64,000 bases of DNA, taken from assembly GCA_031772625.1 (NCBI GenBank), contig CM062819.1, forward strand, positions 828,785,503 to 828,849,502. The letters are read 5' to 3'. Every line of letters begins with the position of its first letter. Position 1 is the stretch's first letter. Below the pieces are notes generated by a model, which was given only the letters and a program-made list of their open reading frames with translations, was not told the origin of the DNA and did not search any database. Shown here in pieces: positions 43,553-53,779 of this stretch. Both the position numbers and the translations under genes were made by a program. Source of the DNA: Pinus tabuliformis (lineage: Eukaryota > Streptophyta > Pinopsida > Pinales > Pinaceae).

Positions 43553-44485
43553 ATGGATAAAAACACTGACATCATACTCGGTCAACCCTGGCTTAAGGAT
43601 TTGGGTACATTCATGTTAAACATAGAGAAACAAGTTTTGACGGTTCCTTGTAAAGGGAAGATGGTCAAGTTTTGGGACATAACAAGTAAATCCAAATCAA
43701 TAAAATCTTCATTAGAAGACCTTAAGGATATCTCAGATTTGATGTTTCAAGATAATGAAAAAACTATATCAAAGAAGCAAAAAGAGCTTGAAGAAGTCAT
43801 CTGCAGCAAAGACAAAGAAATTTTGTGCCTCAGAGATCACCAAGAAAAACTACTCGAACAAGTCAAGAAAGCTAAAGCATCAAAGAAGGAACTCAAGGAG
43901 CGTTTGTTAGAACAAGAAGAACGAAATTTACATTTAAAGAGCCTTCACCAAACATTAGTAGAACAAATCAAGTGTTTAAAAGACGAGAAGTGTGAAGGCC
44001 AAAATAAAGTTTACTCAGAGAATGAGGAATGCTTACGTCTCAAAAATCAGAATCAAAATCTGCTCAAACAGATTAAAAAGCTTAAGGACGAAAAGAAATC
44101 ATTGACGAATAGGTTCAAAGAACTTGTCGCAAAGGAAGCATCAAAATCTCCAGATGTAGCAGTCCAAATTGAAGAAACAAACATCAATACCACTAATCTC
44201 GCAGTTCGGGCAAATCCAAACCCTATTGAAGAAAAAATGTACTCAAAGGTTGTCGTTCAAACAAAGGACACCCGAAATAAAGATTCAGTAGTTAAGTCAA
44301 CAACAACAATGCCTGATGGAAATCAAGAAATTGCCATTAAAACGTTTAAGGAAGTTCAAACACAAAAAAATTTGTATCTACATCCGAATCACAAGAGTAG
44401 ACACCTCAATAAATCTATAAATCTATATCACACAGAACATAAACAAAATTATGTTCCGAAGAATACTGAAATAAGCTCAATCTAG
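43553..44485 (+). CDS. retropepsin-like/coiled-coil fusion protein, second unit
   Basis: A 310-codon open frame, the longest intact product of this element. Residues 1-45 are the end of the retropepsin-like domain (DIILGQPWLKDLGTFMLN...VPCKGKMVKFWD). Residues about 60-185 form a continuous Lys/Glu/Leu-rich coiled coil (KELEEVICSKDKEILCL, LLKQIKKLKDEKKSL). The rest is a Thr/Val-rich tail with SPDVAVQIEETNINTT and a basic C-terminus. TGG at 43674 keeps the frame open where the other copy has TGA. No polymerase or integrase lies beside it, so replication would need a helper element. It may serve as a particle-forming protein; this is inference. Confidence 0.6.
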   Translation: MDKNTDIILGQPWLKDLGTFMLNIEKQVLTVPCKGKMVKFWDITSKSKSIKSSLEDLKDISDLMFQDNEKTISKKQKELEEVICSKDKEILCLRDHQEKLLEQVKKAKASKKELKERLLEQEERNLHLKSLHQTLVEQIKCLKDEKCEGQNKVYSENEECLRLKNQNQNLLKQIKKLKDEKKSLTNRFKELVAKEASKSPDVAVQIEETNINTTNLAVRANPNPIEEKMYSKVVVQTKDTRNKDSVVKSTTTMPDGNQEIAIKTFKEVQTQKNLYLHPNHKSRHLNKSINLYHTEHKQNYVPKNTEISSI

Positions 44486-44721
44486 TCATACGATAACTAT
44501 TCACCACACATCTCCAAGGGTCAGAAGATTTCCCAGAAGATTAATCTAGGATGGTCTGATCCATTTTCAGTACGACAATTCTGTCTATCGCTCAGAACAT
44601 CATATCGTCTTGTATCAACAAAGAAGAAAGCTTAGAAATAAGAAGATACGCTGATCAACAAAAGAGAATCGTTCCTTCATCAGTAAGCTTTGAGGACAAA
44701 GCTTTTTGGAGGGGAAGGCAA

Positions 44722-45002
44722 TGTAACAAACTAAATTTATATAAATATAAACACAAATAATGTAACAACAACAAATAAGATTAAATGATTAATTAATTAG
44801 CAATTAATGAAAAGGTATGTACCTAAAGAACATAATTGTTCGTGAAAGGGTACTTACCTAGCTATATATATAGGACCCTCATTCTCATTGTGTCATCATT
44901 CTTCATACATTTTAATATATAATATTTGTATCCTCAATGCATATCTATATATTCCAAGTCTTCTGGAGTATTTAACGAGAAGTACAAACTTTGTTCGCTT
45001 CA
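44722..45002 (+). repeat. 3' LTR of the nested element (copy 2)
   Basis: 281 bp, TGTAACAAACT to TTCGCTTCA, preceded by the GGAGGGGAAGGCAA purine tract. Confidence 0.88.
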
Positions 45003-45214
45003 CAAGTCCTCCAGTTGCAGGTGCTTCCTCTACTCAACCACGACGGAAGCGCATATCTTGTCTATCTCAGCGTGCAGCTGCTGCGCAGCCTGCAATTGCT
45101 ACCACTTCTACAATTGCAGTTGGAGATTATGATAAGGAGAAGCCATGGGTTTCCCTATCTGACTCTGATTCAAAGTTTGAGCCAAATGATGTTGGCTCCT
45201 CTAGCAGTAGCTAG
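45003..45214 (+). pseudogene. hAT transposase C-terminal tail (copy 2)
   Basis: As at 15043-15254: SPPVAGASSTQPRRKRISC to a Ser-rich end at TAG. The upstream frame (GLAPS) joins it in phase if the nested element and one CAAGT are skipped. Confidence 0.7.
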
Positions 45215-46271
45215 TAGTAATGGTGACTAGTGATGTTTCACAGTTTACTTTTGTTGTAGAGGCCATTTCTAGCCTCCTTGATTATGTGTTTTCATTTTTA
45301 TCTCTATATCATCATTCATGTATGTATTGGACAATGCACTGGGTGCCATTTTGATATAATGGATATATTTATGAGCCTACTTTGATCATATGTTGTCTTC
45401 TCTATATATTCTAAAGCTTTGTGTATGGAAACATGAATGAAAATCTTTAACATTATGTTTTTTTATAAAAAAATAAATATTTAAGATATTTTTTATAACG
45501 ATCGAGTCAGTGAAATCAAACCGGCCAAGTCGATACCGAGTCAGAGTCAGAGTCGGAGCCGACCCTCGGTCGTTTCCTAACCAAAGTCGGAGTTTTAAAA
45601 CATTGACTGGAAATACTAGAAGAGTTGCCTCTTCTACTAAACAAGCATCTTGTTCTATCTTTGCTGATGAGGATGAGGAGTTTTATTAGTACTGATATGT
45701 TAATGTAGCCATAATTGTCTTTAGCTCATGTTTTATTTCAATTTTAGCACCTATTCCATATAGCCTCACATATAAAGGTTGATTTTGGAGTTTTGGATGT
45801 AAAGCCTCATCTATAAAGGCTAATTTTGGATAATTGCATCATGTAACCATCTGTTGGAGTTGATATAAATTTGGGGGTCACATTTTTGGTCGTCCTCGTT
45901 TCAGAAACTTCTAAATGTTTCGGCGCTTCGTGCTAATTAGGTCTCAAGTGATCACCATCCTCATCTAGGCTCTGGAACCAGGCAACGCCCATCAAGAACG
46001 TACAAGGCCCGCCTAGGGGTATTCTAGGTCCACTGGGGCACATCATAAATTATGCCAACAACCAGACTTCTTTGCTCAACATTTCAACATATAGAGGTGT
46101 AACATGGGTCATACATCCATGTGGAGGCTACCCTAGGGCCAACGCTCATCTCTAGAGGAAACACTATGGTTGCAAGGGTACAAGTGCTCTTATTGTGAGC
46201 TAGACGTCCTCTTCAATGTGCTACAGAAGGGTCAAGCCATCCCTTAAGGGCTATCCAATGCATCTAAGATA
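45215..46271 (+). other. hAT 3' region and flanking older hAT-like sequence
   Basis: The 3' terminal repeat ends at 45605 and is followed by a short frame reading NTRRVASSTKQA...FADEDEEFY and TAG, intact here but broken in the first copy. About 145 bp present at 15912-16056 is missing near 45875. No other gene. Confidence 0.5.
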
Positions 46272-46398
46272 AACCACATGAAACATGCCCTCAAGATCAA
46301 GTGAGATCAACATCAAAACCACATGAAACATGCCCTCAAGATCAAGTGAGATCAACATCAAAACCACATGAAACATGCCCTCAAGATCAAGTGAGATC
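46272..46398 (+). repeat. 45-bp tandem array (about 2.8 units)
   Basis: Same unit as at 16452, one copy fewer. Confidence 0.9.
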
Positions 46399-48269
46399 TC
46401 TCAAGGAATCTCTGTCCTTTTTCCCACTTTCGGCACTAGGCATAAGCCTGACTCGGTCTGTATCCTAGTCCAAGGCTGGCCCACTCCCTCCACAACTACT
46501 AAGGTGCACAACCCCAAGCATCAAAGTCCTTTACATCCCTTCCAAGCTTCGGCATCCCAATCCAATAACAGGCACCTAGCCTAGAACATCAGGCACTTGG
46601 CCTCCTCAAGATGGTCCCATAGCCCTTCAAGAGCTATCCATCAAGAGCTACACAAGACAAAGGAACCACTGGCATATGTAGTGTTGATTGAGTTTGTCCC
46701 CAGCCCATATGGTGTTACTTATTCTCCCTCGTGTGTATGGGCTCGCATGAGATCATCAAATAAATCGGCCCTCTTGGCCCATTTGTGGAGTCCTGTCAAT
46801 CCTCACACCTCAACATGCAACCAATGCATTAGCTATACCATCATAGTATCATAGAAAATAATCCACATGCCAAGTTTTTCATGTCATCGTGAGAACATTC
46901 ATCATTTTAATCGCAACATTATGAATGATAATGAACTGCATGCTCATGCATGTCATAAATTTGTACGCAACTATCACATGGATTCCTTCATAAGCAGAAC
47001 ATCAACATATTTGCATCAAGACATATCATGACTTCACATAATAACTAAACCACATGTCAATAACCTCATATTATAGCATCATAATTCCTATGCCATGTTA
47101 TGCATCTCATATCCATCATGAGTATTCAACATTAAATATCTATAATCACGTAGTAAATGAATATAACATCATAATACCTATGCATATCACTATCATCATA
47201 AGGATGCATCATCACTATAGGAACCATATGTACATTATTATCCTCCTACCATTATATCATGAAACATCGTCAATATGAGAAACATCTCAATACTTATCAA
47301 ATATAGAATAATACTCTATAAGAATTCTTATCATGATTCATCAGAAAAATCAATTTCATTTACTTTACAAACATTCAACTATGAACTAAGATTATTCAAC
47401 ATCCATCTAGGCTCTATGTTATCTCATCAGTGTTATGCTTTCATCAAGATACCAATTAGTTTCTCAATGATCCTTTCCACTTCTTTCAACATGCAACCAT
47501 TTACACCATAGGTATAATCATCTACGTACATTGCTAAATCTCACATGAGCCTCATCATCTTGAGTCTTAATCTCTTCCCTAAGGGAATTCTGGTGAATTT
47601 CATTTTTTTTTAAGATATTACTAGTGATACCATCATTATTTAAATCATCTATCTCAGAATTAAAATCCCTTGATTTTACATCCTTTTACCCTTTGGCTTA
47701 CTGATTCCAAAACCGCTATATGCAATTGCATATAAATACTAGGTCATCATGATTTAATTTTATATCATGCGTAATTTACTTGCATGAGGGTTTGTTGATC
47801 CATGTTGACTTATACCTACATCATTTAACAATTATCATTTTCATCTAAAAATATTTCCTTGTCTCGTCAAGTTCCTATCTCAATACCACTTGATTGCTTT
47901 ATCGTAAATTCACTCTTCATCAAGTTGGACAAGAGATTCTTGCTCATTAAATAGTATATTTATTTTAGATTTTGAAACAGTTGGAAATACTACTACTATC
48001 ATTGTCCATGAAAAATTTAAATGTGTGGTGTTATGTGGAAACAATCCTCTTTTAATGCTTTGGGAACAAAATTTCTTCACATTTTGAACTATGTAGATCA
48101 CCACTGTGACCATTACCAATCATGTTTCTCACTATCCCTTCAATATTAAATGGATACTATTTTAAGGGCTATAATTATTTCTTCCAATTTGACTTCATTT
48201 GACGTGTACTCCTTAGGGGAGTGTACTTCTATTCTCATAGTTGTGTAAGTAATCAAGTATGGTTCTCAT
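46399..48269. repeat. dispersed repeat, copy C
   Basis: Collinear with copies A and B. It lacks about 120 bp after TAGTCCAAGGCTGGCCC; in A and B that segment is flanked by two AAGGCTGGCCC words, so the loss looks like a deletion between short direct repeats. Ends at TGGTTCTCAT, where the minus-strand gypsy LTR begins. Confidence 0.8.
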
Positions 48270-48898
48270 AACCCGATAAAACCATGCAAATGACAACAAG
48301 AGAACCATACACCAACATGCAAATCCATGCATGTCTAAACCAACTAGGAAATCACACATGCAAAAGGTTACCTGCAAGTATTCATGTTGAAGTTTCTTGA
48401 TCCTGCTCTTCTTCTTGATCCTTTCTTTCCTTTCTTTTCCTTTCCTTTCCTTCCTTGATCCAAAGCTAGAGTGCTCCAAGAAAACTCTAAGTGACCAAGA
48501 GTGATAAAGAGAGAGAGAATAATGAGAGAGATCCAAACTTGAACCGACAAAAGGTTAGAAAAATCTTGGACATTGATCCTCATAAGTTTTTTTTATTAAT
48601 GAGGCCTCTAATTTCTTCATTTTCCATTATTTCCCTTCATTTTCCTCCTTACATGCAACCTGTGACCTTTCACCTTGCTTTTCTCATATTTTCCTTTATT
48701 TTGATTAATAAATGTGTCAAAATGCCTTTTTTCCTTTTAATGCCTTTGCCTTAGCATTTGTCAATTCTCCTTAGCCAAAACACACATCTAGTGATGCCTA
48801 ATAGGATATTGTTTCCTAACATTCAGCTTGGAAAAAGTGTCCCTTAACCTTGGTCTTATTTTTCTTTATTACATTAAATTTTCACCAGGGCTGTTACA
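48270..48898 (-). repeat. 3' LTR of the minus-strand chromodomain gypsy element
   Basis: The right end is firm: on the minus strand AAGGGGAGGGTTC (polypurine tract, 48899-48911) is followed by TGTAACAGCCC. The left end is placed where identity between dispersed repeats B and C stops (48269). It lacks a clear CA end, so it may be off by some tens of bases or truncated. Contains a long pyrimidine tract (CTTTCC repeats, 48421-48460) that is purine-rich on the element strand. Confidence 0.55.
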
Positions 48899-48911
48899 GA
48901 ACCCTCCCCTT

Positions 48912-50190
48912 GGGTAACACCATCCTCAGTGTTAAACCACACCATGAACTCAACAAAACTACTGAAAATAAAACATACTGCCCATGGAGCTTTATAACTT
49001 AGCTCGTTGCAGTATTTACAATGAAAGACCTGCTCAAAAGAAAAACATCATGACAACATGACAATATAACAACCATAATAATATGACAACCATACCGCTT
49101 ATTGGAGATTTATAACTTATCTCATGGTGGTATTTACATCCATATACATATACATACATATACCAAAACATCAACAAAACATATGCCAAACATATACCAA
49201 CATCGATCCAAAACCTCTTTTCCTGAACCGGTAAAAAATGAAGGATAAAGGGCATGCAAATGATCCCCATCTCCCATGTAGCTTCTTCAGGCCCAAAGTG
49301 CTTCCACTACACTTTAACTTGCTCTATGGCTCTATTCCTGAGCATGAGATGTTTCCACTACAATATGCATTGAGGCTTCAGCTGGAACTCTCCTTCTTGC
49401 TCCACCTACAATATAGACCAATCAATAACATGATCAACATCCTTTATATACTTCTTAAGAAATGAAATATGTGAAATATCATGGACTTTCATTGTTGAAG
49501 GCAACGCAAGTCGATATGCCATTGGTCCAATCCTCTCAAGGATCTCGAAAGGCTCGCAATACTGTGGTGCCAACTTGGCACATGAACCAATCCTCAAAGA
49601 GATTTTCTTGGGCTTGATGCACAAATACACATGCTCCCCAACCTAAAAATCCTTGAACGCCCTGTGTTGATCCACATAACTCGTATGTGTATCTTGTGGT
49701 TCCTTTATAATCTTGTTTATAACCTACATTTCCTACTCCATGTCTGCCAACATGTCTACTCCAATAAGTACCTTGTCCACTGGATCACTTCAGGTGATGG
49801 GAGTGTTACAACTCTATCCATACAATGCCTCTAAAGGATTCATCCTCAATGATTCCTGATAACCATTTTTGTATGCGAACTTAGCCAATGGAAGGCACTC
49901 CTCCCATTTCTTCTGCTGGTGCATCACGTACATCCCCAACTTATCCTCCAAAATCCCATTGACCCTCTCTATCTATCCATCTGTCTAAGGATGATAAGTT
50001 GTACTAAAGGCTAACTCTGTACCCAAACCTGGAAATAGTTCCTTCCAAAACTTGGAAGTGAACTTTGCATCCATGTCTAACACAATCTTCTTTGGAACAC
50101 TGTGTAGTCTCACTCTCTCTCTAATAAACACCTGCGCTACCTCACTGGCTAAATATGTAGTCTTTACATGAATCAAGTGAGATACCTTAC
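48912..50190 (-). pseudogene. chromovirus integrase C-terminal half and chromodomain
   Basis: Minus strand from 50190. The first block is SHLIHVKTTYLASEVAQVFI, then VPKKIVLDMDAKFTSKFWKE (second catalytic Asp in the DMDAKF motif) and ELAFSTTYHP, with the third catalytic residue region decayed just after. VGEHVYLCIKPKKISLRIGS and LAPQYCEPFEILERIGPMAYRLALP near 49480-49630 form the GPY/F-like region, followed by VHDISHISFLKKY. A chromodomain-like end reads VEQEGEFQ...RNRAIEQVKVQWKHFGPEEATWEM near 49250-49420. Several TAG and TGA stops. The chromodomain in such elements directs integration to heterochromatin. Confidence 0.85.
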
Positions 50191-50602
50191 TGATCCAAAA
50201 TGGATCCTAAAACCTCTAAGTCTTCATATATATTAACTATTGGAAACACTATCGGAAGGAAAAACAATGAAAGAATGGCGGAAAACAGAGCTAAGCAAAG
50301 GTGGAAGTAACGCTGCATAGAAGCTGTCGGATCGGATCGATCAATGGTCCAAATCTAATCGGAAATATCGCAATCGGAAGAAGTCGGCGGAATACATTGG
50401 ATAAAACCCTATGGAAATCGCAATAGTGATCAATGCGATTTAACGAGGACCGTTGACAGGGAAAATTTTAAGAACCCCCCTAAATTTATAAATATAATAA
50501 ATGGGCGAATCTCCATGGTATATAGGAAAAATGGAAGGTGATTTTATCAATAATATAATATGTATATATAATTTTTTGGCGAATCTCTCACCAGGCATGG
50601 CG

Positions 50603-51042
50603 AATATTTTACTCAATTATAAAATCTTGTAAGATCTTGGCGAGTCTTTCACTAAATAATAAAACTTTGTAAAGTCCTAGTTAATCTTAGCATAGGCTAC
50701 ATGCTGGTTTAATTCCCCCATTTAAATAGGCTAAATTCCAAGTGAATACCATGGGTCAATACCATGTGCCATTTTGGTGAATACCATGGGTCAATACCAT
50801 GTGCCATCTTTATTTTTATTAGAATATTTTACTCATTTATAAAATCTTGTAAGATATTGGCGAGTCTTTCACTAAATAATGAAACTTTGTAAAGTCCTAG
50901 TGAATCTTAGCATAGGCTACATGCTGGTTTAATTCCCCCATTTAAATAGGCTACATTCCAGGTGAATACCATGGGTCAATACCATGTGCCATTTTGGTGA
51001 ATACCATGGGTCAATACCATGTGCCATTTTTATTTTTATTAA
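50603..51042. repeat. 220-bp tandem duplication inside the hAT-like element
   Basis: Unit from AATATTTTACTCA through TGGCGAGTCTTTCACTAAAT and ACATGCTGGTTTAATTCCCC to GTGCCAT, at 50603 and 50823. Each unit itself contains GTGAATACCATGGGTCAATA twice. Confidence 0.88.
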
Positions 51043-51199
51043 TTCTAATATTAGGGTTAATAATGGTTTTTTGCATGGTATTAATAACAATCTAGTCCAT
51101 GGTATTTGTCCCATAGTATTTTGGCCATAGGTTTCACCTAAATATAACCCATTTTTTGAGTGTTCGTAAATATAAGGTGACTTATGGAGTAAATATAAA

Positions 51200-51660
51200 A
51201 AAAATGTTTTATTTGTTTACCATACCTCTCATTTATTTATATTTTTATTAATTTACCATACCTCTTTTACAAATATGGTATTTGGCCCATAGGATTCACT
51301 TAAATAAAACCTCTTTCTTGAGCCTTCATAAATAGAACGAGGGTTATGGACTAAATATAAAAAGAGGTTTTATTTATTTACGATACGTCTAGTTTATTTA
51401 TAAATTTATTTATTTACCATACCTTTTGAGTAAGTATAAAAAGATGTTTTATTTATTTACCATACCTCCACTTTACTTATATTTTATTGTTTACACCCTT
51501 ACATGTATATAAGGTGACTTATGGAGTAAATATAAAAAATGTTTTATTTATTTACCATACCTCTCATTTATTTATATTTTTATTAATTTACCATACCTCT
51601 TTTATAAATATGGTATTTGGCCCATAGGATTCACTTGAATAAAACATATTCTTGAAAATG
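51200..51660. repeat. repeated segment within the hAT-like element
   Basis: TTATTTACCATACCTCTCATT and the following 100 bp, including TGGTATTTGGCCCATAGGAT, occur near 51216-51310 and again near 51548-51640. AT-rich and non-coding. Confidence 0.8.
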
Positions 51661-53172
51661 GGCGAATGGATTCACTTAAATAAAACCTATTCTTGAAAAT
51701 GGGCGAATGGAAGGTTGTAAGTCCTAATTTGAAGGGCTAAATTTACCTTTTTTACCCTCTCCCTTAAAATAAGGTGGGCTATTTGAGGTGATTTGTAAAA
51801 ATGTACTATGATACAAAATATTGGCCCACTAAAAATTTAAAACCCCTTAATTTCGCCAAAGGGCGAACATTCGCCCCTAAAATTATCCTTGACCGTTGAT
51901 CAAGCGTGCAGGTCAACGACCCAGATCAAATTGCAATATCGCATCGCTATAACACAAAGGGAAGACTTACCGGAGGTCCGAAGACCATGCGATATGCGAT
52001 TGCGATATATCGCATCGCAATATCACATCGTAGCGAAACAAAGGAGCGGGGCCGATACAAACATGCGACTTGCGATAACCAGACCTGACGAGATTTATAA
52101 ATGCGGCTTGATAAATTTTGAGTTCAAATAAAAAGGGATTTGTCGTGTTTTTCTATGTATTTACCCATTTTCGTTAAAAAACTGAAATACAAAGGAAATG
52201 CGCTCGAAGCGATAAAACCAAACCCGAAAGGTTTATAAAAGAAGCTTTATATTATTTGAGTTCCGTGGTAAACGGGATTTCGGGCAGGCCTCAGGCAGTA
52301 AGTGGTATTGGACGGGCTCCGCCCGAACCCATCCACTGGCCGACATGTGGCTTGGTGTAGGAGAGAGAAAACCGCCTTTTCGGGCGAGTAATCTCCGTGC
52401 ACATAAGCCGCCCGAAATGGATATTAGCCGTTGGATCAGAGATCACACAGATCAATGGTGGGCTTGTGATAGCAACCAAAGGCGGACCCGATAGGATTAT
52501 AGGGCGGATTCGATATTATTTGAAGTCCAATAGAAAGCGTTTTGTCAGATTTTTCAGTGTTTTTTGTGTATTTCTCTGTGTAAACAGAGAAACGACTTTT
52601 TGGGATTTCACTCGCGCCAGTGGTCCTGTCCATTACAAACAGGTGGCCACCATACCTTAGGGCATTTAGCAATGATTGTTAAACACTCCAGAAGGAGAGG
52701 AAGGGACAGTGGCTAGAAGCCAGAGAGCCTGAAAGGGGAGACGAACAAACAAGCACCGATAGGCTTAAAAGCCATTCAATGGTAGAGACAGAGGAGGCAG
52801 TTGTTGAGACAGAGAGAAAGCAGAAGACAGAGAGTAAGAGGGAGAGTCTGTGTACTCTTGTAGACTTGAGGATTTCAAGTAAATCCTTGTTATGTTGAGA
52901 CTCAGTTTGAGCTCACACTTGTAATAATATGCTCTTGAAGACATAATATAGAGGTCGAACACTAAAAGCTAGACCAGGAGACATAGCCAGGAAGTCTGGT
53001 GAACTCCTTGATTATTTGTTGTGTTAATGTGTGTGACTGTTATGTTTTATAATTACTCATTGTCTATATTATTTGCAATATTTTTGATCCGTTGCACTAA
53101 GTAATATAGACATTCCTACACATGAGTCTGTAATACCTTTACATTGATTTAAGATCTCACTTTTAGAACAAG

Positions 53173-53184
53173 TGGTATCAGAGC
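53173..53184 (+). promoter_or_regulatory. primer binding site (initiator-Met tRNA)
   Basis: TGGTATCAGAGC, two bases after the 5' LTR; exact match to the plant initiator-Met site. Confidence 0.92.
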
Positions 53185-53227
53185 ATTAGGTTTTGTTAAG
53201 GTTAGACAAGCTTGTGCTAGATTTTAA

Positions 53228-53779
53228 ATGCTAACTACATTAAAGCTTAGACTAGGAGAAGGAGAACTTGTTGAGGCTAATCTAGAGATTGGAATAGTTT
53301 ATTCTCAGAGAAGAATGGCAGAAGAAACTCCATTGAGATCAGAATCTCAATTTATGGAAGGTTTTAAGGCCATGCAAGCCATGGTGGAAGAGATGTATCT
53401 GAAGTTTAAGAAGGGTCGAGGTGAAAGCACCTCAACACCTAAGCCAGAGAAAGGAGCAGAGGAACCTTTTCTAGTTGCCTCTCCAGAAGGCAAAGGAAAA
53501 GGAGAAATGCATTCTCCACCAACTCCTCCATCATCACCTACCTCATCATCTTCTTCGCATAAAGCTAGCCCTGATAAGAAAAAGAAGAAAACTTATTTGA
53601 TTAAATTAGATGTGAAGTTTGATTTGCCAATTTATGATGGAGAACTAAATACAAAGAAGCTAGATAATTGGATAAGACATATTGATGTATATTGCAGGGT
53701 GCAGAACATTGATTCAGAAAGGAGAAAGATTCAGCTGGCTAGCCTTCAACTTGGAGGAACTGCACTAGTATGGTGGTAA
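53228..53779 (+). CDS. gypsy Gag, N-terminal part
   Basis: A 183-codon frame: an N-terminal helix (ESQFMEGFKAMQAMVEEMYL), a Ser/Pro-rich linker (SPPTPPSSPTSSSSS near residue 98), and the start of the retrotransposon gag domain (KLDVKFDLPIYDGELNTKKL near 126, LDNWIRHIDVYCRVQNID near 146). TAA at 53777 interrupts it after ALVWW; the same frame continues at 53780. The start could be ATG 53228 or ATG 53315 (MAEETPLRSE), and the latter looks more like the family's Gag start. Confidence 0.85.
   Translation: MLTTLKLRLGEGELVEANLEIGIVYSQRRMAEETPLRSESQFMEGFKAMQAMVEEMYLKFKKGRGESTSTPKPEKGAEEPFLVASPEGKGKGEMHSPPTPPSSPTSSSSSHKASPDKKKKKTYLIKLDVKFDLPIYDGELNTKKLDNWIRHIDVYCRVQNIDSERRKIQLASLQLGGTALVWW

Larger units (their letters stand above)
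40959..45002 (+). mobile_element. non-autonomous LTR retrotransposon nested in hAT (copy 2)
   Basis: Same element and same insertion site as 11013-15042, here with full-length 281-bp LTRs on both sides and perfect 5-bp target duplications (CAAGT at 40954-40958 and 45003-45007). Because site and host are identical, the two copies arose by duplication of the locus, not by two insertions. It encodes only the retropepsin-like and coiled-coil protein. Confidence 0.88.
37983..45605 (+). mobile_element. hAT transposon (terminal repeats and broken transposase) with nested LTR element
   Basis: Ends: CAGTGTTTTCAAAAACGG at 37983 and ...GAGTTTTAAAACATTG at 45605, complementary in the CA(G/A)TGTTTT core typical of hAT. 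The flanking 8 bp are ACCAGAAG and ACTGGAAA, which match at 5 of 8 with the differences all transitions, so an old 8-bp target duplication is plausible. Between them lie a BED finger, a DUF659-like region and hATC blocks in order. A 4-kb LTR element splits the C-terminus at 40959. Without it the hAT would be about 3.6 kb. Confidence 0.75.
50457..51891. mobile_element. non-autonomous hAT-like element nested in the LTR
   Basis: Absent from the 3' LTR, which fixes both boundaries. Ends CAGGGAAAATTTTAAG and the complement of CAAGGATAATTTTAGG agree at 13 of 16 positions. The flanks are a perfect 8-bp duplication ACCGTTGA (50449-50456 and 51892-51899). Both features are hAT hallmarks. No transposase. 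It contains a 220-bp tandem duplication (50603-51042) and many GGCGAA words near both ends, which may be transposase-binding repeats. Confidence 0.85.
50191..53170 (+). repeat. 5' LTR of the gypsy element (enlarged by an insertion)
   Basis: Begins TGATCCAAAATGG and ends TTTTAGAACA, followed after AG by the primer site. The terminal TGATC is complementary to the GATCA that ends the 3' LTR. It is 2980 bp against 1516 bp for the 3' LTR because of a 1435-bp nested element (50457-51891). The GCGATATATCGC-rich segment (51990-52035) is palindromic. Confidence 0.92.
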
